From positions 395,579,886 through 395,643,885 of the forward strand of contig CM077666.1 of the NCBI GenBank assembly GCA_039707655.1: a stretch of 64,000 bases of DNA, given 5' to 3'. The notes beneath the pieces were generated by a model. That model was not told the DNA's origin. It worked only from the letters and a program-made list of their open reading frames with translations, and ran no database searches. Each line of letters opens with the position of its first letter. The stretch's first letter is position 1. The position numbers and the translations under genes are program-made. The stretch is from Elymus sibiricus (Eukaryota > Streptophyta > Magnoliopsida > Poales > Poaceae). Shown here piece by piece: positions 1 to 11,331 of this stretch.

Positions 1-1072
1 CGGTCTCACCAAGATGGCTTGCCAAGTCCCTGTTGCCTTATTGCTTCACTTCGGTCCTACCGAGTTGATGCAATCGGTGCCACCGAGATGAGGTTTGCCC
101 TAGCCATTGCACTTTGGTCCATCCGAGTTGTTCGTATCGGTCCCACCGAGATTCCTAAAGTTCATATCTTCTACATAGTTCGGTGCTACCGAGATTATGG
201 TTTCGGTGCCACCGAGTTGGGTCAAAAGTGTGTAACGGTTGGATTTTGTGTGGAGGCTATATATACCCCTCCACCACCTCCTTCGCAGTAAGGAGAGCCA
301 TCAGAACATGCCTACACTTCCACCATACATTTTCTGAGAGAGAACCACCTACTCATGTGTTGAGATCAAGCTATTCCATTCCTACCATTTGAATCTTGAT
401 TTCTAGCCTTTCCCAAGTTGCTTTCCACTCAAATCCTTCTTCCACCATAGCCAAATCTGTGAGGAGTTGTTTGAGTGCTGGGAAGACTATCATTTGAAGC
501 ACAAGAGCAAGGAGTTCATCAATAACACACCGTCTATTACCTTTTGGAGAGTGGTGTCTCCTAGATTGGTTAGGTGTAACTTGGGAGCCTCCAACATGAT
601 GTGGAGTTGAACCAAGGAGTTTGTAAGGGCAAAGAGATCGCCTACTTCGTGAAGATCTACCCCGAGTGAGGCTAGTCCTTCGTGGACGTAAGCCATGGTG
701 GAATAGACAAGGTTGCTTCTTCGTGGACCCTTCGTGGGTGGACCCCTCCGTGGACTCGCGCAGCCGTTACCCTTCGTGGGTTGAAGTCTCCATCAACGTG
801 GACGTATGATAGCACCACCTATCGGAACCACGCCAAAAACCACCGTGTCTTCATTGCGTTTGATCTTCCATGCTCTACCCCTTTACTTTCCGTACTCTTG
901 CATGCTTTACCTTTTCCACTGCTCAATCTTTAGATATGCATGTGTAGAAAGTATTGGAGTGATCTTAACTTGTGCCAAAATCTGCCTAAGTTCCAAGAGA
1001 AATTAAAAACTGCACCTTTGGCTGGTTAAGAGTCTATTCACCCCCCTCTAGACCTATCTCCTCGATCCCACA
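1..1072 (+). repeat. 5' LTR of the Sirevirus-like element (partial)
   Basis: Matches 7273-8344 nearly base for base and ends in CA at 1072, just before the primer-binding site. It contains a cluster of short near-palindromes of the form TCGGTnnCACCGA (for example at about 47, 73, 136, 178 and 203). A TATA-like TATATATA lies at 258-265 in a C/T-rich context. Confidence 0.92.
258..265 (+). promoter_or_regulatory. TATA box of Sirevirus LTR
   Basis: TATATATA followed by a pyrimidine-rich leader, in the 5' LTR. The same motif is at 7530-7537 in the 3' LTR. It is the likely core promoter for the genomic RNA; the start site is inferred, not seen. Confidence 0.55.
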
Positions 1073-1074
1073 AT

Positions 1075-1086
1075 TGGTATCAGAGC
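1075..1086 (+). other. Primer-binding site (initiator tRNA-Met)
   Basis: TGGTATCAGAGC lies 2 bp after the LTR end. This is the standard plant complement to the 3' end of initiator tRNA-Met, used to prime minus-strand DNA. Confidence 0.9.
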
Positions 1087-1127
1087 TTTGGTCTCCATTG
1101 CCTTGGTTTCATTACCATTGGAGGGAG

Positions 1128-2567
1128 ATGGATGTGTCTACGTTGGGGAGTCTTAGATGTAGTGTGCCTATTCTAAATGGGGAGTATTACAACTTTTGGA
1201 AGGATGAAATGCTTGATATCTTTGATGAATTTAACTTGAGCAAGTATATTCTTAATCCTTATGTGCCCCCTATTGATCCCTTGCATCCTACTCATGAAGA
1301 GGAAATTGACATGCTTCATAATCTTAGAACCGTCAATCTTATCATTAGAGGACTACCTAAGGTTGTGCTTGGTTGTATGCAAAACTTTGAATGTGCTTAT
1401 ACTCTGTGGCATGACTTAGAAAAGCGATATCCTGATTACTCTTTAAAGAGTCTCGATAAGATTCTTCATAAGGCTGTTATTTTTCACAAGATGAGTCCTA
1501 GTGATCCTAAGTTTGATGATTGCTTGTTTGAGCTTTGTGATCTTATGCGTGCCAAAGGAGATGTTAGAACTATTAGCAACATTATCATGGAAACCATTAG
1601 AATCCATAAACTTGAACATTGTCATGATCCTGAAACTAATGAATCTGATGATCACATGCATGATGATGATGATGTTGAGCATGGCTATTATGATGAAGAC
1701 GAAGACTTTGATATTGAATTTGAGAAGACCATGAGGAATCTCAGTCTTATGGAAAATCTTCAAGATTATATGGCCAGAGGAAAAGAGTGGATTCTTGATA
1801 GCGGTTGTACCGATCACATGACCGGAGATAGAGACATGTTTCGTGAGCTTGCTAAAAATGATGGTCCACGCAAGTATGTGACTTTTGGAGACAACTCCAA
1901 GGGTAAGGTACTTGGCCTTGGTAAGGTGGCCATATCCAATGATAGCTCCATACAAAATGTTATGCTTGTTGAATCTCTTGGTTACAATCTTCTTTCCATA
2001 TCTAGACTAGCTGATTTTGGTTTTAATGTTCTATTTACCAATGTAGATTGCCAAGTGTTTCGCCAAGATAATCATAATATGGTCTTTACCGGCATTCGTA
2101 AAGGTGATCTATACATTGTTGATTTCACTAAAAGAGCCCAACCTCGTACATGCTTAATTGCTAAATCTTCTAAAGGTTGGTTATGGCATAGAAGACTTGG
2201 ACATGTTGGCATGCGTAACCTTGATAAACTTGTTAAAGGAGATCACATTCTTGGAGTGAAATATGTTATATTTGACAAAGATCGACTTTGTAGTGCTTGC
2301 CAAGTAGGAAAACAAGTTGGAGGAAGCCATCCCGTGAAGAACATTATGACCACGAGGAGACCACTCGAGCTACTTCATATGGATCTTTTTGGTCCCAACT
2401 CCTATAAGAGTCTTGGTGGTAACTCTTTCGGTTTGGTCATTGTTGACGATTTTTCTAGATTTATGTGGGTGTTCTTTCTTGATGACAAATCACAGGTACA
2501 AAAGATCTTCAAGAACTTTGCAAGAAAGGCTCAAAACCAATTTGAAGTGAAGATCAAGAAGGTTTGA
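1128..2567 (+). pseudogene. Sirevirus gag (deleted), protease and integrase N-terminal part
   Basis: The frame opens upstream of 1128, but the ATG at 1128 begins the gag-like segment. Residues about 1-165 resemble the Copia gag (UBN2-type) domain. An Asp/Glu-rich stretch follows, and then the protease motif DSGCTDHM at about 1797-1821. The integrase zinc-binding part has HRRLGH at about 2187-2205 and CSAC at about 2289-2301. The integrase core begins with HMDLFGPN, holding the first catalytic Asp. No CCHC zinc knuckle lies between gag and protease, and only about 220 codons precede the protease, so an inner deletion is likely. The block ends at an in-frame TGA at 2565-2567. The reading frame continues beyond it. 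Confidence 0.85.
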
Positions 2568-3167
2568 AGTGACAACAGAACGGAGTTTAAGAACACCAAT
2601 GTGGATACCTTTCTTGATGAGGAGGGTATTTCACATGAGTTCTCGGCTACATACACACCTCAACAAAATGGAGTTGTTGAGAGGAAGAACCGGACACTTA
2701 TTGAGATGGCAAGAACGATGCTTGATGAATACAAGACGCCAAGACATTTTTGGGCAGAAGCGGTTGAAACAGCTTGTCATGCAGCAAATCGACTTTACCT
2801 TCACAAGCTTCTTGGTAAAACGGCATATGAACTGCTCACCGGTAACAAACCACAAGTTGGATACTTTCGAGTATTTGGCTCAAAATGTTACATTCTTGAT
2901 AAGCATCATCGTTCAAAATTTGCTCCTAAATCTCATGAAGGTTTCCTACTCGGTTATGGATCTAATTCTCACACTAACCGTGTCTACAACAACTTCACTC
3001 AAAAAGTTGAAGAGACGGTAGATGTGAAGTTTGATGAGACTAACGGCTCACAAGTCGAGCAATTGCCACTTGATGTAGGAGATCAAGAACCATCGAAAGC
3101 AATCCAAGACTTACCCATTGGCAAGATTCGCCCCGTGGAAGTAAAGGAGAGTACCTCATCTATTTAA
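2568..3167 (+). pseudogene. Sirevirus integrase core, C-terminal part
   Basis: Continues the same frame after the stop at 2565-2567. It starts with the second catalytic Asp region (SDN at its first codons). The residue after this Asn is Arg where Copia integrases normally have Gly, a second lesion. The third acidic residue is in TPQQNGVVERKNRTL at about 2658-2700. The tail includes the Copia GKTAYELLTG-type and GFLLGY-type blocks at about 2814-2955. A TAA at 3165-3167 stops the frame, which resumes directly in the next block. The integrase would insert the cDNA in the nucleus; this copy cannot make a whole enzyme. Confidence 0.85.
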
Positions 3168-5054
3168 GTGGAAGCCCCAACTTCACATCAAGGTGAACGA
3201 CAAGTTGATATGGAGGCATCCACAAGTGGAACACGTCAAGACGATGGAAATGAGGAAGTGCAACAAGATGATCCACCTCAACCTCATTCTCCACCTCCAC
3301 AAGCAAACAACGACAACATCAACGAAGAAGAAGAAGATGATGATGATGAGGAAGCCTCACCACAACCCAAGAAAAAGCTACCTCGAGTTAGAGCAAGAAT
3401 CGACAAGGATCATCCCGTCGAACAAATACTTGGAGATATCCAATCCGGGAGAATCACTCGCTCTAAATCTCGTTTAGCTAACTTTTGTGAGCATTACTCA
3501 TTTATCTCTAGTGTTGAACCCTTGAAGGTAGAAGATGCTCTCAAGGACCCCGATTGGGTGAATGCAATGAACGAAGAGCTACACAACTTTGAGAGGAACC
3601 AAGTGTGGACATTGGTTGAGAAGCCTAAGGAAGAGCAAAACATCATTGGAACCAAATGGGTGTTTCAGAATAAGCAAGATGAAGATGGACAAGTTGTACG
3701 CAACAAGGCTTGTCTCGTAGCACAAGGTTACACACAAGTCGAAGGTATGGACTATGGTGAGACCTATGCCCCCGTTGCAAGACTTGAGTCCATTCGCATT
3801 TTACTTGCTTATGCCAATCACCATGATATCACCCTTTATCAAATGGATATAAAAAGTGCCTTCTTAAATGGGGAAATTGAGGAGGAAGTGTATGTTAAAC
3901 AACCTCCCGGCTTTGAGAATCCCAAGAAACCTAATCATGTGTACAAACTTCGTAAAGCTCTTTATGGTCTTAAACAAGCCCCTAGAGCTTGGTACAAATG
4001 TTTGACAAAGTTTCTTCTTGAAAAAGGTTTTGAGATTGGGAAGATTGATTCAACTTTGTTCACTAAGAGGGTTAATGGAGAATTATTTTTATGCCAAATT
4101 TATGTTGATGATATTATCTTTGGATCTACTAATCCCTCTTTTAGTGAAAAGTTTGGAAGGTTGATGTCGGAAAAGTTTGAGATGTCTATGATGTGTGAAC
4201 TCAAATTCTTTCAGGGTTTGCAAATCAAGCAAACTAGGGAAGGTACCTTTGTTTCTCAAAAAAAGTATACCAAGGACTTATTCAAGAAGTTCAACATGCA
4301 AGAGAGTAAAGGTATGAAAACTCCCATGCCCACGAGTGGACATCTTGACTTGACCAAGGATGGCAAACCGGTTGATCAAAAGGTTTATCGATCTATGATT
4401 GGTTCATTTCTATATCTATGTGCCTTCCGTCCCGACATTATGCTAAGTGTGTGCATGTGTGCACGATACCAAGCGGCACTAAAAGAGTGTCACCTTAAGC
4501 CGGTGAAAAGAATTGTGAGAAACTTGATACATACACCAAACTTTGGCATATGGTATCCCAAAGGATCTTCTTTTAATCTTGCTGGCTACTCCGATTCAGA
4601 CTATGCCGGAGACAAGGTTGACAGAAAATCCACTTCGGGTACATGTCAATTTCCTGGTAGATCTCTTGTGTCTTGGTCCTCCAAGAAACAAAATTCCGTA
4701 TCTCTATCTACTGCCGAAGCAGAATACATTGCCGCGGGATCATGTTGTGCTCAATTACTATGGATGACACAAACTCTTAAAGACTATGGTGTGCATGTGA
4801 GATATGTACCATTACTATGTGACAATGAGAGTGCTATTAAGATAGCACACAATCCCGTGCAACATTCTCGAACAAAGCATATTGAGGTTCGTCACCACTT
4901 CATTCGAGATCATGTTGAGAAAGGTGACATTGACCTTAAACATGTTCGTACCGACAAACAATTGGCGGACATCTTTACCAAAACCCTTTATGAGAAAGTG
5001 TTTTGTCACTTGAGAAGTGAGTTGAACATCATAGATGCTTCAAACATGAACTAG
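3168..5054 (+). pseudogene. Sirevirus reverse transcriptase and RNase H
   Basis: An open frame of about 628 codons, in frame with the two blocks before it; it has no start codon of its own and is the C-terminal part of one polyprotein. An acidic linker (about 3291-3360) precedes the RT domain, which has the MDIKSAFLNG block near 3843-3873 and the catalytic YVDDIIFGST near 4101-4131. RNase H shows YSDSDYAGD near 4587-4614, AEAEYIAAG near 4713-4740 and DNESAIKIA near 4821-4848. The two catalytic parts look complete. The frame ends at TAG 5052-5054. The RT copies the element RNA in the cytoplasmic particle and RNase H removes the template. Confidence 0.9.
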
Positions 5055-6740
5055 AGGTTCATGTGGATGCATACAAGGGCATGAGCATTCTTGACTAATC
5101 CATGATACCTTTCATGATCATCTTATATCTTGGACATTTTGCTCCCTTGTATTGTATCTAACCTTTTGTAGGTACTTGTACAAGCTTCATGCCACAAGAT
5201 TGCGTCTCACTCTTATCATAAGCAATCTTGTATAACCCAAGTATCAACAATTGATGGTGGAACAAGGAACAAGACAACCTAAACGTATCCTTTGACAAAC
5301 TTTTGAGATATGCTTCATTCTTGTCATTTTGGATATACATGTTGTTCCTTGCAAAACTAACCCATGTAGGAAGATGAACTACAAATGATAGGATAGCACC
5401 AAACTTATATTCATGAGCATCCATTTCAAGTTCAACTACATGATGGACATCCCCACCAAAATCCCAATGTAAGTTCTCACATCTTAGAGAAGCTTTACTC
5501 AAAGACATGAGCTAAAGCAACTCAACAAGATGTGAATACATTGAAATGCTTAAAGGAAAAATGGCAACCCCATTTTGAGCTTAAACGATGAGTATGACCT
5601 ATGATCAAGTGTTCACACTTGACTCCTAAGTCAATATACTCTAACATAGGTGACCTAGTCGCCGACCCATCTAGATGAAGTTCTCTAGTGTTTCTTCTGT
5701 TAGTTCTCTCCTTGCTAGAGTGTCACTTCATCTAGACGTTTCTTTGTTTCTTTTCTGTGTTTCTTTTCATTTGGTTTGTTTCGCAGCTAATTCTTTGCAA
5801 ATCTTTGTGAGAATTCATTTTCCTAGTGAGTTGAGTTGACAAAATGTTCCATTGCATCAAACTCGGTTCCACCGAATTAACTCAACTCAGTGTCACCGAT
5901 TTTGCTGCTCTAAGGAATTTTCTGTCAAATTTTTCCTGAGATTTTTTGCTTCAGCTCTACTCAATGATTCTTATCCTCAACTTGCATCTAGAGCCACTCA
6001 ATGGCTAGATGTGTTTCTCAAGGACCAAGCCCACTTGATCAATAACCTTGAAGTCCCTTCTTGGAAATTGATGTCAAAGGGGGAGAGAGGAATACATCAA
6101 AGCTTATCACTACAAAAGAGATGCACCTTACAAGAGGAGAGAATGTTACATGTTTCTAAGAGGGAGAAACATAATTAGCTTGTTCTTTGGTTGTTCTAGT
6201 TTTCTCACCTTACCTACTCCCAATATACAATGTTAGATTCAGGGGGAGAGGAAGTTCTTTAAGGGGAGACAACTATTTCTTTTGGGGACATGTCTGCTTC
6301 AAAGAAGTACTCACCTAGTGATACTCTACTCTACATGTCATCCCAATCTTGCTTTCTTGTTGATCTTGTGTCCTTTCTTGAAGAAATTATCTTGTGTTTT
6401 CTAACCTTGTTTTCTCAACTGCATTTCTTCAGGTACTTGATCAAGAACCTCAAGGTAAGTATATGCATCACACTCATGTACATGATTGACCTCTTGCTAG
6501 TATATATTATTTGCAAGAAGAAAATCATGGACACGTGGATACCTAAATGCCATATATATTGCTCTGATGCATATAGCCAAGATACATGTTGCATGTATAT
6601 CTCCCATGTGGTATCATCACCTTATATGCACCTCTTCAGGGGGAGTTCAAGGGAGCTCATACATGTTTCCTTCAAAGCTTTCATACATACTTCTGCTATA
6701 TCTGTATTTAAAGCTTTGATGTATGTTGTCATCAATTACC
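5055..6740 (+). other. Sirevirus 3' inner region, no supported gene, with repeated purine-tract motifs
   Basis: About 1.7 kb between pol and the 3' LTR. It has only short open frames (for example 5852-6178 and 6290-6757, both plus strand) with no recognisable domain. Purine-rich motifs like the final polypurine tract occur at about 6076-6090, 6241-6250, 6261-6269 and 6638-6645. Near-palindromes of the LTR type (TCGGTTCCACCGA) recur near 5863-5912. Repeated purine tracts here are known from Sireviruses. An env-like gene found in some relatives is not visible. Confidence 0.65.
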
Positions 6741-6753
6741 AAAAAGGGGGAGA
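6741..6753 (+). other. Polypurine tract of Sirevirus element
   Basis: AAAAAGGGGGAGA directly before the 3' LTR (TG at 6755-6756). It primes plus-strand synthesis. Confidence 0.85.
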
Positions 6754-6754
6754 T

Positions 6755-8344
6755 TGAAAGCACATTTGCTCCATTGGTGGTTTTGGTAATTTATGCCAAC
6801 ATACATATTGTTGGACTAATGTTTTTATCTAGTGAATTTCAGACAAGTTCAACAATGGCGTGGCAAGGACAAGAGGATGTGGAACCCCCTCAAAATGCTA
6901 AGGACAAGGATTGGCAAAATATCAATACTCTACAATTTTGGTTTAGTGATCCAAGATCACATTGAGTCCATAGGAAAGGCAATACTATTAAAAGGGGATG
7001 AGGTGTTGCTTAATGGTCTTTTTGCTCAAGTGCTTAGTGACAGTACTCCTAAACCCTCAACCACTCTCTCTATCCAAATATGTCCAAACCTACATTCCAA
7101 CTCGGCCCGACCAAAATTTCCTATCTGGAGCCACCGAGTTCACCTAGACTTAGCCACTGCCAAAACCCTAACAAATCGGATCCACCGATATGGATCTCAG
7201 TCCCACCGAGATGGCCTTGCCAACTCTCTGTAATCGTTTGCACTTACTTCGGTCTCACCGAGTTTTGCAAATCGGTCTCACCGAGATGGCTTGCCAAGTC
7301 TCTGTTGCCTTATTGCTTCACTTCGGTCCTACCGAGTTGATGCAATCGGTGCCACCGAGATGAGGTTTGCCCTAGCCATTGCACTTCGGTCCATCCGAGT
7401 TGTTCGTATCGGTCCCACTGAGATTCCTAAAGTTCATATCTTTTACACAGTTCAGTGCTACCGAGATTATGGTTTCGGTGCCACCGAGTTGGGTCAAAAG
7501 TGTGTAACGGTTGGATTTTGTGTGGAGGCTATATATACCCCTCCACCACCTCCTTCGCAGTAAGGAGAGCCATCAGAACGTGCCTACACTTCCCCCATAC
7601 ATTTTTTGAGAGAGAACCACCTACTCATGTGTTGGGATCAAGCTATTCCATTCCTACCATTTGAATCTTGATTTCTAGCCTTTCCCAAGTTGCTTTCCAC
7701 TCAAATCCTTCTTCCACCATAGCCAAATCTGTGAGGAGTTGTTTGAGTGCTGGGAAGACTATCATTTGAAGCACAAGAGCAAGGAGTTCATCAACAACAC
7801 ACTGTCTATTACCTTTTGGAGAGTGGTGTCTCCTAGATTGGTTAGGTGTCACTTGGGAGCCTCCAACCAGATGTGGAGTTGAACCAAGGAGTTTGTAAGG
7901 GCAAAGAGATCGCCTACTTCGTGAAGATCTACCCCGAGTGAGGCTAGTCCTTCGTGGACGTAAGCCATGGTGGAATAGACAAGGTTGCTTCTTCGTGGAC
8001 CCTTCGTGGGTGGACCCCTCCGTGGACTCGCGCAGCCGTTACCCTTCGTGGGTTGAAGTCTCCATCAACGTGGACGTATGATAGCACCACCTATCGGAAC
8101 CACGCCAAAAACCATCGTGTCTTCATTGCATTTGATCTTCCATACTCTACCCCTTTACTTTCCGTACTCTTGCATGCGTTACCTTTTCCGCTGCTCAATC
8201 TTTAGATATGCATGTGTAGAAAGTATTGGAGAGATCTTAACTTGTGCCAAAATCTGCCTAAGTTCCAAGAGAAATTAAAAACTGCACCTTGGGCTGGTTA
8301 AGAGTCTATTCACCCCCCTCTAGACCTATTTCCTCGATCCCACA
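6755..8344 (+). repeat. 3' LTR of the Sirevirus-like element
   Basis: A 1590 bp repeat beginning TGAAAGCACATTTG and ending CCACA. Its last 1072 bp match the window's first 1072 bp. About eleven TCGGTnnCACCGA-type near-palindromes cluster between about 7125 and 7490, roughly 30-50 bp apart. The TATA-like motif is at 7530-7537. Confidence 0.9.
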
Positions 8345-8976
8345 GTATGGAGGGCACCCATGGATACGGCTAGCCATGGATTGTGAAAGAATGGTGGAAA
8401 GGAAATAAACTTTACTTTCTGTTTGGGAACCACCTATGATGTATCTAGCATGGAAAATATTGGGAATTCTCGGTCGTTTTCGTTGACAGGAAAAGCATGC
8501 CTCTTAAAATATTTTTATCTCTTTAATTTCAGCTTTGAGCTCTGGCACATTAGCAAATCTCTGCTTCCCTATGCGAAGGGCCTATCTATTTACTTTTATG
8601 CAATTTTTATTTTTACTTTGAGTCTCCATCTTCTCTTATAAAGCACCAACTAGAGAGCACTATTGTCGTACTTGTGCATTGTGTGTACCTAATATTTGTG
8701 TGTGTTTCATGAATGGATCAATGATTGAGCATAATGGGCTAGGAATAACTTTCTTTAGCGTTGATATTTTGAAAGACATGGTTGCTTGTTAGCATGCTTG
8801 AGTATTTATATCTTCATGTCAATTTATAGACTATTGCTTTGAATCTTTCAAGTCCAATGTCCATGCTACAAAAGAAAAGAATATGTGATGAATATGTTAG
8901 GCAGCATTCCACATCAAAAATTCTGTTTTTATCATTTACCTACTCGAGGACGAGCAGGAATTAAGCTTGGGGATGC
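8345..8976 (+). other. Non-coding 3' inner remnant of the Gypsy element
   Basis: An AT-rich stretch with no coding frame longer than about 70 codons. It ends with CTCGAGGACGAGCAGG at 8943-8958 and a purine-rich tract (about 8961-8975) that acts as polypurine tract. Confidence 0.55.
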
Positions 8977-9264
8977 TGATACGTCTCCAATGTATCTATA
9001 ATTTTTTATTGTTCCATGCTATTATATTATCAATCTTGGATGTTTTTATAATCATTTACAGCAATTATATATCATTTTTAGAGACTAACCTATTAACTTA
9101 GTGCCCAGTGCCAGTTGCTGTTTTCTGCCCTGTTTTTGTTTTACAGAAAATCAATACCAAACGAAGTCCAAATGCCATGAAACTTTTTGGAGATTTTTTT
9201 CTGGACAAGATAAACACTAGAAGCTTTAGGAAAGGGCCAGAAGACCCAGGAGGTGGCCACGAGC

Positions 9265-9303
9265 CACCAGGGCGCGCCTGGGGGGGGCAGGCGCGCCCTG
9301 GTG
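9265..9303. repeat. Perfect GC-rich inverted repeat in LTR
   Basis: Arms CACCAGGGCGCGCCT (9265-9279) and AGGCGCGCCCTGGTG (9289-9303), 15 bp each with no mismatch, around a G-rich 9-base loop. It sits about 45 bp upstream of the TATA-like motif. Confidence 0.85.
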
Positions 9304-9345
9304 CCTCGTGGGCCACCTTTGCTCCGTTTGACCTAATTCCACCAC

Positions 9346-9352
9346 TATAAAT
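9346..9352 (+). promoter_or_regulatory. TATA-like box of Gypsy LTR
   Basis: TATAAAT, followed by a leader of about 1.2 kb within the LTR. Position relative to the GC-rich inverted repeat fits a promoter, but the transcription start is not shown. Confidence 0.45.
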
Positions 9353-10539
9353 TCAGGAAAAATTAGAAACCCTCAGGGGAGTCCACAAAATACTTTTTCC
9401 GCCGCCGCAAGTTTCTGTTCCAGAGAGATCCCATCTGGGGGCCTTCTCCGGTACTCCCCCGGAGGGGGAATCAATCACGAATGGGTTCTACATCAACCTT
9501 GCTACCCTTCCGATGATGTGTGAGTAGTTTACCATAGAACTTTGGGTCCATAGGCGGTAGCTAGATGGCTTCTTCTCTCTTTTTGATCTTCAATACAATG
9601 TTCTCCTCGATGTTCTTGGAGTTCTATCCGATGTAATCACTTTTTGCGGTGTGTTTGTTGGGATCCGATGAATTGTGGGTTTATGATCAGATTATCCATG
9701 AATATTATTTGAGTCTTTGCTGCACTCTTTTATGCATGATTATTATAGCCTCGTATTTCTTCTCCAATCTATTGATTTGGTTTGGCCAACTAGATTGATT
9801 TATCTTGCCATGGGAAGAGGTGCTTTGTAATGGGTTCGATCTTGCGGTGCTCAATCCCAGTGATAGAAAGGGACATGACACGTATGTATCATTGCTATTA
9901 AGGGTAAAAAGATGGGGTTTAGTTATACGTGAGTTTATCTTGTCTACATCATGTCAGCGTTCTTAAGGCGTTACTCCGTTCTTTATGGACTTACTACACT
10001 AGATGCATGCTGGATAGCGGTCGCTGTGTGGAGTATTAGTAGTAGATGCAGGCAGGAGTCAGTCTACTTGTATTGGACATGATGCCTATATACATGATCA
10101 TTGCCTTGGATATTGTCATGATTATTTGCTTTTCTATCAATTGCCCAACAGTAATTTGTCTACCCACCATATGCTATTTTCTTGAGAGAAGCCTCTAGTG
10201 AAACCTATGGCCCCCGGGTCTATCTAAATCATATTACTAAAACCCTAAAAATATTGCTGCCATTTTCTTTTATTTATTTTATTTTGTATTTTTGTTTCAA
10301 TCTATCTATATATCACATACAATTTAATCTTGCAATTGACCGCCGAGAGATTGACAACCTCTCGTTTGCGTTGGGTGCAAGGATTTGTTGTTTGTGTGCT
10401 GGTGCTGCTAACGGGGTGTTGCGTGATTCTCCTACTGGTTCAATAACCTTGGTTTCATAACTGAGGGAAATACTTATCTCTACTGTGCTGCATCATCCCT
10501 TCCTCTTCAGGGAAATACCAATGCAAGCTACAAGTAGCA

Positions 10540-11330
10540 GAGAGATTAATAACAGGCAGCCATCGCCGGTGGTGCATTTGATGCCGTGCATCTTAAATCC
10601 CCCGGCAATGCGAGGGCCGAGGGGTATGGAGCGAGTTGGATTTAAGAGGGGGTGGGGGCACGGCACGAGGTAGTGCTGCCGGCCGCTAGGCGGCAGCAGG
10701 CAGTCCAGCCGCGCTGGTTTGGGCGGCGGGACAACCACCAGAGGGAAGACTAAAGAAGAACGTCAGACACGAATTTGTTTTTCAGTGTCTCTTGACGGGA
10801 TATTTTTTTAGCTTGCCTCTCCATGATACAACTTGTTATTATAGCTTCCCAGTCCATGGCGGACCAGCAGCCCATTTGCTGGGCGGCCCAAGCTACAAAA
10901 AACATCACTTGTCAAAGCCAAAAAACAATGCAATCATGTGTTTTTTAGAGGCCAAAAACAATATGGCGGGGGCTGAACAGGGCGGTTCAACCGGGTACCG
11001 GATGTTAGTCTAAAATATGCTGGGTACCCTATGTGTTCAAGCATGATGATGCGCTGGGTCATTCGTGTTGTATACAGTCGATCTGATCCTAGTGTTCGTG
11101 TGTTAGCAGGCTAGTTAGCGATCAGTGCTTGTAAAGACTGAGCAAAAGATAAATAAGAGTTGATGCACCCTTGCAACCCTAACAAGCAGGTGCCATTCAT
11201 CTCGGGATGATGGTGTGCCATGTGACACTCACATGTCACAAGCCCACAACATACATTCTAACAAGTTAACACACCAAGTACAACAGAAAAGGTAAACATT
11301 CAGATCAAACTCAGGTTCACAGGACATGTT
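10540..11330. other. Unassigned sequence between Gypsy LTR and repeat tract
   Basis: About 0.8 kb. The part at 10560-10745 is GC-rich with C/G runs; the rest is AT-richer. Short open frames on both strands (up to 81 codons) overlap each other and show no domain. I see no LTR, terminal inverted repeat or splice-supported gene model, so I leave it without function. Confidence 0.4.
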
Positions 11331-11331
11331 C

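Larger units (their letters stand above)
1..8344 (+). mobile_element. Sirevirus-like Copia LTR retrotransposon (left end cut by window)
   Basis: Domain order is gag, protease, integrase, reverse transcriptase, RNase H, which is the Copia (Ty1) order. The inner part is bounded by an initiator-tRNA-Met primer-binding site at 1075-1086 and a purine tract ending at 6753. The reverse transcriptase/RNase H sequence and the long 3' non-coding tract with several purine-rich motifs fit the Sirevirus (SIRE/Maximus) lineage. The left LTR in the window (1-1072) aligns to 7273-8344 with no net length difference, so about 518 bp of that LTR lie outside the window. The polyprotein is a single frame with two premature stops. 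The left target duplication cannot be seen; the first bases after the right LTR are GTATG (8345-8349). Confidence 0.9.
8345..10539 (+). mobile_element. 3' end of a Gypsy LTR retrotransposon (Athila-like Triticeae type), truncated
   Basis: The sequence up to 8976 looks like the non-coding 3' inner part of a Triticeae Gypsy family. It ends in a CTCGAGGACGAG-type motif and a purine tract just before an LTR that opens TGATACGTCTCC. No primer-binding site follows 10539, so this is a 3' LTR. The element's left part is absent; the Sirevirus abuts it at 8344/8345 and most likely inserted into it. I recognise the LTR type as common in wheat relatives (Sabrina/Fatima/WHAM-like) but cannot give the exact family. 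Confidence 0.65.
8977..10539 (+). repeat. Gypsy 3' LTR (TGATACGTCTCC type)
   Basis: Starts TGATACGTCTCC after a purine tract and is taken to end at AGTAGCA (10533-10539); the right end is less sure than the left. It holds a GC-rich perfect inverted repeat at 9265-9303 and a TATAAAT at 9346-9352 some 45 bp further on. No coding frame is supported. Confidence 0.6.

Noticed and set aside
1075..1086. tRNA-like sequence at the primer-binding sites (also 22047, 34133, 46317, 53735)
   Set aside because: Only the 12-13 bases complementary to initiator tRNA-Met are present; no cloverleaf, so these are primer sites, not tRNA genes.
1443..1955. 170-codon minus-strand frame
   Set aside because: Antisense shadow of the Sirevirus gag-protease coding frame.
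5158..5508. 116-codon minus-strand frame after Sirevirus pol
   Set aside because: Opposite to element direction, no recognisable domain, no partner in element E.
10540..11160. Possible host gene end or promoter in the GC-rich stretch
   Set aside because: No domain, no convincing splice or start structure, and overlapping open frames on both strands. Left as unassigned.
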